DNA of 14,034 bases. Origin: Cymbomonas tetramitiformis. Taxonomy: Eukaryota > Chlorophyta > Pyramimonadophyceae > Pyramimonadales > Pyramimonadaceae. The DNA lies in the NCBI GenBank assembly GCA_001247695.2, contig LGRX02009851.1, positions 1-14,034 of the forward strand, given 5' to 3'. Of this stretch, positions 7,802 through 14,034 are shown piece after piece (position 1 is the stretch's first letter; every line of letters begins with the position of its first letter). Position numbers and translations under genes: made by a program. Below the pieces are notes generated by a model. That model worked only from the letters and a program-made list of their open reading frames with translations, was not told the origin of the DNA and did no database searches.

Positions 7802-10725
7802 TCATTCATCGCTCTCCACCGGGGGGAGGCCGTCACCCTCCACAAGCTCGATACCCGCGAGGGCCGCCAGGGTCTGGTAGCTCTGCTCGTCCTCACAGGT
7901 AGCAAGTGCCAAGACCTCCTCGGAGAACTCCTCAGGGACGCCATCCACCGAGGAGATGTCCTCCCGCTGCTCGATGGCCCAGACGACGGCGGCTACAAAC
8001 CCAGGGGAATTCGCCAATCGAGCGGGTGCATTGGCCCTCCACTCCTTGAGCTTAGCCTCGTCCGTGCAGTTACGGACGATGTGCTCCGCGGAGCCGCAGC
8101 AGGCGAAGCACCGGCGAACTTTCGGAGCGTCGGGGCGGGAGAGGCCAGGTGGTGGTGGCAATGGGGTCACTGCCGCGGCAACGGTGGTGGCAGGTCCATT
8201 CTCCAGCATGGCAAGAGCTGGGCGGTTCGAAGAGGGGGTACGCCTGAAGAAGGGGGTGCGAGGTGATGGGTTGGCGAAGGAAACATTACGGGGAGGACGG
8301 TCTTGCGAGCGCCTCTGAGCCGCCTCCGTGTCAATGCCACTCTCCACCTCCTCAGCGACTTCCCGAATCTTCAACAAGGCGTTGTGGGTGCCTGGGATAT
8401 CGTCAGCGACGGCCTTCCTCTCCCACTCTTCTGGTTTGGAGACATACAAGTGGATGGCTCTCAGGCGCCGCATCACCTTGGGTGCATATTTTAACCCTCG
8501 GCGGTACGTAGAGAGCATCGACAGGTTGGACATCTCCACGCAGTTGGGGACTCTGCCGGCCAGGAAGTTGACGGAGGCCATGCGGGTCTCCAATCGCGAG
8601 AAATACTCCGCCGCGGTCTCGCTCGTCGCCTGCTTCAGGGCAATGGCCTCGCCATGTGCGTTCTCCAGGTAGGCCTGCGTCAGGGAGCACACCGCCAGAT
8701 CGCTGAAGAATACGTCCAGCTCCCCGTAGCGTTGGTGCCAGGCCTGTTCGGACCCGAAGGTCCCCGCCGCGCGCTCCAAGAACTTCTTCTGCTGGTCTTG
8801 AAGAGTGTGCTCCTTGAAGCTCCAAAGAAGGCTTGACACACTCGCCTGGTACGCTGATACTGACGGCGTACAGCTGGGAGTGGTCAGTGCCTCGATCACG
8901 ATGGCCTCTTGGAATATCTTCCGCACCATGTTGGAGTAGTGCTCCAACTGCGTCAGGAGGCCCTCCTTGTCGGCCGATTTTGTGTCGGACGCGGAGCGGG
9001 GGAACCTGGTGACGCTCTTGCCCAGCTTTAGCACCATCTCCTTGGTCTTGTGCTCCAGGCGGACCTCGTCTGAGGATGCTCGCAGATTAGTGCCCTGCGG
9101 CAGTCGGACGATGCCTGGTACGAAGGGGGTGGCGCTGGGAGAGAGTGCGGGGTTCGCAGCAGCGGCAGAGTGAACGGGGTTTGCGGCGGCGGAGTGGGGG
9201 AAACGGGCTGGAGGTGGTAGCCCCGGGGCATGCGCGGGTGGGAGTGCAGGCGCGGGGTTTGTGGGGACTGCAGTCGAAGTGGGCGGTAATGCAGGGGCTA
9301 ATGGTGGAGCGGGGAGTGGAAGAGGTGTATGGAAAGGCAGGGGGGTGGATGGTTGTGCGGCCACCACGCTCATGCTCCGGTACCAATCGGAGTTGCTGAC
9401 TTCCGACCACGCGGCGAGGCCGTCCTGGTCGAAGTTCTGCATCTCCGACTCCCGCGCAGTGGCAGGGATCCATTCCCACACTGGCTGCCCCATGCTCGTA
9501 GACCGCACATTGGCTGCGGCTGGGTCCCACATTGCCATATCCATGACCTCGCGGTCGACCATGAGAACCCAGGTCTCCACACGAGGGTTGGTAAGTGGTA
9601 GGGGGGCATGGTGTAGGCGGCCTCCCATGCGCGCATATGCGGTCAGCGGCGCTCCCAGCAGGTGCGTGATCCTGAACAAGATGGCGTCGCCCTGCACCCC
9701 AGCCCGGCGGCGTTCATCCCATGGCAGGGTGACGGTTGCCGCGCCTCGCACCCCCGCTGACTGGTGCACCCACAATGACCCACCGTCGTGGGTGACGAAG
9801 AGAGCTCTGACCTCTGGGTACTGAGGGTAGGAGGGCTCTGGTGCGGGGTCGTGAGGGGGATCTTGAGGTGGATCACTGGGGGGCCCTGGTGGTGGCGAGT
9901 CGCTTGAACTGGAGTCTCTGGGCTCCGAGTCAGGGTTGCCACCGCCGTGCACCACCGTCTCCATCGACTGCCGCCGGCGGGCCACCATCATGTTGTGGGG
10001 ATTTGGCCGGCCCTGAGTGGGAGGTTCGGCGGGAGCGGTCTCAGCGACGGTCTGAGGCACTGGAGGGGTTACGCTGGCGGCGGCGTCTGCCTCGTGTAGA
10101 TGGTCCGCCATCAGACCCCCCTGTACGCTGCTCTGAGGGTCGCCTGGTGGGGAGGCTCCTACAGATGTCGTCGCGCCAGGCAGGGCGAGTCCTCTCGAAA
10201 GCACCGCGGAGATGTCCAGGGCCTGTACTGCCGCCAGGACTTCTCTGCGAATGTGCTCGCTTCGGCTGCTCGCGTCCGAGTCGGAACCGGACCTGTGGGC
10301 GGCCCTCCGCCTGCGCTCAGCCCGTGCCTGCGTGCTTCGGCTGCCTCTGGTCCCCGTGCTGGTGCGGCTGATGTCCGTGCCGGAGTCGGGGTCAGAGTGA
10401 TCAGGTGCGTGGCTTAGACCTGGGAGATGCTTGCCATGTGTCGCAGGGCCCGAGGATACTCTTCGAGAACGCCGACGCCGGCGGGTCTCTGAGGTTGCTG
10501 CCACCGCAGGGAGGTGACGCACCAAGAGCTGGGTCCCGCCCGAGACGCTCTGCTGAGCTCCGCTGTCAAGGGGTACCTGCAGAGGGTCCGGCAGGGCTGC
10601 GGCACCGATGCTGATGAAGTGCTGCAGCGATGAGGGGTCCGCGCCTGAATCATGAAGCGCGGAGGTGGCTGGTGCCAGCTGGTGGGGCTGCTGTGGTCGA
10701 TGCTGCGGCTGTTGTGGCGGCTGCG

Positions 10726-10756
<31 letters not shown>

Positions 10757-11203
10757 CTGCTGTAACTGCTGTTGCTGGAACTGCTGCTGCTGTAACTGCT
10801 GCTGCATCGGTTCCAGTGGCTGCTGTTGAAGCCACTGCTGTTGTTGCTGCTGGTACGCGAGCCACTGCTGCTGCTGCTGCAGCTGTTGTTGGAACGGTGT
10901 GGGGTATGCGCCCACGGGGTGGTGGGTTCCTAACGGCACTGGTGACACTCCCCCAGCGAGGGGCGCGGATTGGGGCAATACCCAATTGACGCCGTTCCAT
11001 ACAGCCTGTGCGGGGGTGCCATCCGGCATGGTATAAGGGCGGGGCACCGCTGTGTAGGGCATGGTGGTGCCTGGATGTGGAAGGGGGTGAGAGGAAGCGT
11101 ATGCGGTGGGAGATGGGAAGGTGATGGGGGAGAACAGTGGGTGGTGTAGCGGCTCTGCACTGACACCCATGCTGGGAAATGATTCTGATGTCTGCTGTGA
11201 CAT
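7802..11203 (-). CDS. Gag-like polyprotein with poly-Gln, unknown domain, capsid-like region and zinc knuckle
   Basis: The protein is 1133 aa, starting at ATG 11201-11203. The frame is open only to a TAA at 11285-11287, and this is the first ATG in it. Gag forms the particle that packages element RNA. In order: a Ser/Pro-rich start; Gln-rich tracts (about residues 103-171); Ser/Arg/His-rich disorder; a compact-looking domain of unknown type (about 455-620, nucleotides 9840-9345) with WVLMVDREVMDMAMWDP; a Pro/Ala linker; a helical capsid-like region (about 715-960) with AWHQRYGELDVFFSDLAV and SETAAEYFSRLETRMASV; and a zinc knuckle CFACCGSAEHIVRNC (1032-1046), whose spacing is CX2CX5HX4C rather than the usual CX2CX4HX4C. 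It is larger than most Ty3 gags. Its TGA is followed by CTG and the frame continues into the linker. Confidence 0.85.
10690..10900 (-). repeat. CAG/CTG-rich poly-Gln coding tract in gag
   Basis: Interrupted CTG runs on the plus strand (CAG on the element strand) encode Gln stretches broken by Leu, Trp, Pro and Phe. The longest pure Gln run is around 10730-10765. The tract is in frame with gag. In other frames it makes Ala-rich or Leu-rich shadow ORFs. Confidence 0.9.
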
Positions 11204-11288
11204 TCTGACTGCTGAGCTGGTTGAGTTCACAGACTGGGTGTGGCAATAGCCACAGGTGAGCAAAAGTAGTGAGTGCTCGCCTTTTTAT

Positions 11289-11507
11289 TTAATCAGTCTC
11301 GTCCTCGTCGATGTCACTCGCCGGGGGCGAAGGAGCGGGGCTTCCAGGTGGAGATGGGGGAACCCAAGGCCACTCGTCGATCACTTGTATTGGATATGAA
11401 CCAGGGAGCGCGGGGAAGGCTGTCAGGTCTTGGGTGTGCGGGTAGCGGAAGCGGCAGTTTCCAACCTGTTGCCACACGAAATCGTGGTACACTGGTGGGA
11501 TAGCCAG
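11289..11507 (-). CDS. Small leader ORF B, related to ORF A, apparent CTG start
   Basis: Predicted at 72 aa if it begins at CTG 11505-11507, ending at TAA 11289-11291, about 85 bp before gag. No family recognised. Its beginning, LAIPPVYHDFVWQQVG, aligns with the beginning of ORF A (MAVPPDPDKYRRAWWKQG): both have a start plus A-V/I-P-P, then Y, W, Q and G, then basic/aromatic residues and Pro. Both end in a Pro/Ser-rich stretch and an acidic tail (here SDIDEDETD). No in-frame ATG lies upstream for at least 150 bp, so initiation would be at CTG or after reinitiation, or the ORF is a decayed copy. It may equally be a non-coding relic; the shared pattern is the main support. Confidence 0.45.
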   Translation of the reverse strand: MAIPPVYHDFVWQQVGNCRFRYPHTQDLTAFPALPGSYPIQVIDEWPWVPPSPPGSPAPSPPASDIDEDETD

Positions 11508-11526
11508 CTTGGCTCTGCTCAGGCGT

Positions 11527-11700
11527 TCAGTCGCTGTTCTCCTCGTCGTCAGAGGAAGAGGGGGAAGGAGGGCCGCTGAAACCGCTCTGCCAGAAGGCGC
11601 CTGCTGGTGGGTAGGTAGGGTCTGGAGGGAATACCCACTTAATAGGTCCTTGCTTCCACCACGCTCTTCTGTATTTGTCTGGGTCTGGGGGTACTGCCAT
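11527..11700 (-). CDS. Small leader ORF A, Trp/Pro-rich with acidic tail
   Basis: 57 aa from ATG 11698-11700 to TGA 11527-11529, too short for many gene finders. Unknown family. The N-terminal half is rich in Trp, Pro and Tyr (RRAWWKQGPIKWVFPP); the end is Pro/Ser-rich then acidic (SSSDDEENSD). Its stop lies about 20 bp before the apparent start of the related ORF B, and both precede gag on the same strand, so they would sit in the 5' leader of the genomic RNA. No signal peptide or membrane segment is seen. Its reality rests on its likeness to ORF B, which is in a different frame. Confidence 0.5.
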   Translation of the reverse strand: MAVPPDPDKYRRAWWKQGPIKWVFPPDPTYPPAGAFWQSGFSGPPSPSSSDDEENSD

Positions 11701-12472
11701 ACACCAGCGAACTCAAAATTTGGCCAGGGCTCCGCGACACGATTTTTGAGTGCCTAGGCGCGCAAGCAAGGGTCAAGCAGCGACGAAAGGAGGGGTGCCA
11801 GGTCCAATGCAGAGGTCCAGTGAAGTCCCAGACGGTATTTGTACTCCGTAGGTCCCAAAAAAGCCCCAGTCAGTGCACTATTGGAGGATACCAGGAGGTG
11901 CTGAAGGGCTGCCAGAAACGTCCCAGAACTGCTGAAAGCGCCGTTTGGTGGAGCTTTCCCCGCTGCTGATGGCCGTGAGGGCGGTATCAGGGGTTTCTAG
12001 GCTGTTCTATGGGGTCTAAGGAGGGGTTTTTCGGTGGTGGGGGCTACTGGGAGAGGTTTTGGGGTAGGCTGGAAACTGTCAAAAACGGCTATTTTTGGCT
12101 GTTTTGGGCGGTTTTTCGCCTTTTTGGGGCTCTGAAAGGTAAGCTATATGGTTTTCTTGGCTACTGTAGACCGGGGAAACCCTTTAGGGTGCTCCCTGAC
12201 GGTCGTTTGTGGCCTGGGACGGACTTCGGGTTTAAGATCGGAAAACGAATGCTTGGGTTTCTGAGCCAGTTTGAGCCCCCAGTGTTAAGAAGCTGAAATA
12301 TGACGTTTTGAAGATATTTCCCAGAGAATACGGCCGTTGTATACGAAAAAAAATGTACTTACAGAGGCAAAAATTGCGCACGTATAGCCGGAAGTACAGC
12401 TCTCCCCCTGTATTACAACGAAAGTTCCAATAGGTCCGTGGGCGAGTTGCGCAGGGGCGAATTCGCAGCACA
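11701..12472 (-). other. Retroelement 5' leader without a recognised gene
   Basis: About 770 bp between the primer binding site and ORF A. No convincing ORF on either strand. From 12010 to 12130 the plus strand is rich in G and T with repeated GGTTTT-like words, which makes the element RNA C/A-rich there. A splice-donor-like GTAAGT lies on the element strand at 12357-12362. This is where a packaging signal would be expected in such an element, but I see no specific one. Confidence 0.5.
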
Positions 12473-12481
12473 CTGATACCA
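12473..12481 (-). other. Putative primer binding site for initiator Met tRNA
   Basis: The element strand reads TGGTATCAG, complementary to the last nine bases (CTGATACCA) of plant-type initiator Met tRNA, a common primer of Ty3/gypsy and copia elements in plants. Beyond nine bases the match is lost. On the LTR side it is separated by two bases from a CA end (12484-12485 on this map), where the LTR would end. Confidence 0.6.
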
Positions 12482-12556
12482 AATGTGCCCGTGGGCACTA
12501 CGACAGATGCTCGGAGATATGTTTTTGATTGAACGTGCAAAGGTACACAATTCGGA

Positions 12557-12564
12557 TTTTTATA
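12557..12564 (-). promoter_or_regulatory. TATA box of the retroelement
   Basis: The element strand reads TATAAAAA, preceded by TATAT. Transcription would be expected about 25-30 bp further, near 12530, which leaves some 45 bp of R/U5 before the LTR end at 12484. The position fits an LTR promoter driving the minus-strand genes. Confidence 0.5.
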
Positions 12565-12791
12565 ATATACTGGATCAGGGCCAGATTGAGGTACAAACGA
12601 TAATTCGGTTCCGAGTTCTGAAGGCTAAACACTTCTCAAGTGCTCCACTTATTCACTCGTCACTCAGGTTGCAGGGTCAACCACTCGACAGCCGATGTCA
12701 CACTTCGGCTCAACGTTCAATTCCCGATCCGATCTCATTTCTAATTCCGATTCGTCATTCTCGATTCAGATGTTATGCCGACAGACTGACA

Positions 12792-13136
12792 CGATGACTG
12801 CCCCACAGTACTGTCATACTACTGTACTGTCATACTGTCATACTGTCATAGCGTCATACTGTCATAGCGTCATACTGTCATACTGTCATAACCTTGATAT
12901 CTGATATTCGATTTCATTGTCTTTTCAACCCCGATGCGAATCTGACCATTCTTCGAGGGTCTGACTGAGTTCCACGATGACACCCCCCACAGTACTGTCA
13001 TACTACTATAGTGTCATACTGTCATAGTGTCATACTGTCATAGTGTCATACTGTCATACCCCGGACATCTGGTATTCATTCTCATCGTGATTTCAAGCCC
13101 AATTTCACTGTCATCGTGCCAATCCCAGATTACCCC
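12792..13136. repeat. Two 184-bp repeats, each holding an 8-bp array
   Basis: The 8-mer GTCATACT and its variants (GTCATAGC, GTCATAGT) run in tandem at 12813-12892 and 12997-13060. The preceding words (CGATGAC, then CCCCACAGTACTGTCATACTACT, 12792 and 12974 onward) and the following words (ATCTG-TATTC, TTTCAA-CCC) are shared, so this is a diverged larger duplication with a 184-bp offset. The start of a third unit (CGATGACACAC) may follow at 13137. On the element strand the arrays lie 230-500 bp upstream of the TATA box. Confidence 0.85.
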
Positions 13137-13792
13137 CGATGACACACATACGGACGCATAGGCATATCGGCTCACGCTGTGCCTCCGGGCACACACGCAC
13201 AAGAACCCACAGGACATTCGCAACTTGAACTTCGACAAGCCGTGCTTGTTCCACTGCAAGCCAAGTGTCACCAATCGGGCATCTGACGGTCATTGTCTCA
13301 TACAACATGACATCGGCGATCTTAATTCAAGCTTGACCGAAATTCAAGTTTTTCTGCCACTGAGTTCCAAGCGATCACTTGAAGCTTTGGGAAACGATAA
13401 ATCTCAGCCCAGCGATTCGTTCGAAATGGACGGCAGGCACGAATTTACTCATATTGGTCATATCAATTTGAACTGCGCTTTTTATGTCTGTGGCGGAATG
13501 TAGTGTTCACAGCCGGCTTTCCCTCCACAGCCTGGTTTCCCTCCACAGCCGGTACGCACCCAGCATGGAGAGTGGGACCACTCAGGGAAGGGTGCGACAG
13601 GATCAGACGAGTGGGTGCAAACCAGCAGATGAGCTCAGAGGAATTTGCTGCGGACTTTATGTATATGGTGGAGAGGCGCAGTAAAATTGTTCTTGTCGGC
13701 ACGGCGCGTCAAATGCTGAGTGAACAAACAGGCTAGGTGCCGGTCAGAGCTGTAGCGCCAAGGTAACTTCCGACAGTGTACTGCATAACTCA
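13137..13792. other. Unassigned sequence with an 18-bp tandem pair
   Basis: No gene is recognised. It contains AGCC-GGC/TGG-TTTCCCTCCAC twice in tandem (13511-13528 and 13529-13546, two differences). A 77-codon plus-strand ORF at 13503-13736 covers this pair and ends in a protein-like stretch, but it has no recognised homology and I do not call it a gene. Confidence 0.5.
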
Positions 13793-14034
13793 ACGGGGGG
13801 CAACGGGCATATGAGCCCCACGCCCTGCCCGTGTCTTCATCGTGCTGCTCTCCTCAGACCCAGCATGTCCTAAATGGCCCTGCACGACTCTTGGGGGGAA
13901 GGGGCCTGTGAGCCCCACGCCCTGCCTGCGTCTTCACCGTGCTGCTCTCCTCACACCAAGCATGTCCTAAAGGGCCCTGCATGACTCGGGGTCGTGGACG
14001 GGGGGCAAGGGGCTTGCTCGCCTCACGCCCTGCC
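13793..14034. repeat. Tandem array of about 97-108 bp running off the right edge
   Basis: Units begin near 13793, 13891 and 13988. The word CACGCCCTGCC, followed by a conserved stretch with CGTGCTGCTCTCCTCA and AGCATGTCCTAAA, recurs at 97-bp spacing between units one and two. Unit three carries about 11 extra bases (108-bp spacing) and is cut by the window end. The units are highly similar, so the array is probably recent or homogenised. Confidence 0.9.

Larger units (their letters stand above)
1044..12498 (-). mobile_element. Ty3/gypsy-type LTR retrotransposon carrying a Dam-like methyltransferase; degenerate copy
   Basis: On the minus strand the domain order is gag with zinc knuckle, protease, reverse transcriptase, RNase H, methyltransferase, integrase. 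RT and RNase H before integrase is the Ty3/gypsy order; Ty1/copia has integrase first. A primer-binding-site-like sequence sits at 12473-12481 and a purine tract at 1044-1100. The internal region is about 11.4 kb, long for the family because of the large gag, an unknown 509-aa linker and the inserted methyltransferase. Several in-frame TGAs and frame changes mean the copy is unlikely to be autonomous as it stands. The outer LTR limits are not resolved. Confidence 0.9.
12484..13136 (-). repeat. Part of a putative 5' LTR (U3 and short R/U5)
   Basis: Inferred as LTR because it lies directly outside the primer binding site, ends with CA on the element strand, and carries a TATA box and tandem promoter-like repeats. 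Right at its inner edge is a perfect inverted repeat GTGCCC-GT-GGGCAC (12485-12498). The outer end is not defined and may lie further right. No second copy was found on the left side, so the LTR identity is unproven. Confidence 0.45.

Noticed and set aside
2010..7804. UGA read as Trp in this genome
   Set aside because: All three in-frame stops are TGA and one lies at a Trp position, but Trp is otherwise encoded by many TGG codons across gag and pol, and frameshifts also occur, so mutation is simpler.
10650..11246. 198-codon minus-strand ORF, Ala/Thr-rich
   Set aside because: It is the CAG tract and gag start read in another frame; the poly-Gln frame continues into the recognisable gag.
12009..12296. 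95-codon plus-strand ORF
   Set aside because: It reads a G/T-rich stretch giving mostly Gly, Phe and Trp, lies antisense to the element leader and has no recognisable feature.
12484..14034. Direct LTR pair with the left flank (1-1043)
   Set aside because: Comparison of distinctive words from both sides by eye gave no shared stretch; only short chance matches were found.

Overview
The window looks eukaryotic and is dominated by one Ty3/gypsy-type LTR retrotransposon on the minus strand, running from about 12.5 kb (5' end) down to about 1.0 kb (3' end). No host gene is convincingly visible. The organism cannot be fixed. A primer-binding-site-like TGGTATCAG matches the 3' end of plant-type initiator Met tRNA. 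With the GC-rich, CAG-rich coding sequence this suggests a green-lineage microalga, at low confidence.

Layout, read along the element: part of a putative 5' LTR with U3-like repeats and a TATA box (about 13.1-12.48 kb); a primer binding site (12473-12481); a leader of roughly 780 bp; two small related ORFs (11700-11527 and 11507-11289); a large gag (11203-7802) with poly-Gln, an unknown globular-looking domain, a capsid-like region and a zinc knuckle; a 509-aa linker of unknown function in the gag frame behind a TGA; protease and reverse transcriptase in the -1 frame (6422-4500); then the RT end, RNase H and, unexpectedly, a phage-type Dam-like DNA N6-adenine methyltransferase domain (4498-2603); and integrase (2602-1407). 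A polypurine-tract-like run on the minus strand (1044-1100) closes the element. I could not find a 3' LTR matching the right side.

The copy is probably degenerate. It has in-frame TGAs at 7802, 2603 and 2010, frame changes near 6275-6422, 4496-4499 and 2224-2227, and an Asn in place of the second Asp of the RT YxDD box. The simplest reading is that one long gag-pol frame existed in the ancestor and has collected lesions, although the first TGA (context TGA-CTG) could be programmed readthrough. The methyltransferase domain keeps its recognisable motifs.

Outside the element are a 74-bp minisatellite with regularly spaced dyads (1-330), AT-richer unique sequence (331-1040), unique sequence with small repeats (13.1-13.79 kb) and a tandem array of about 97 bp running off the right edge.
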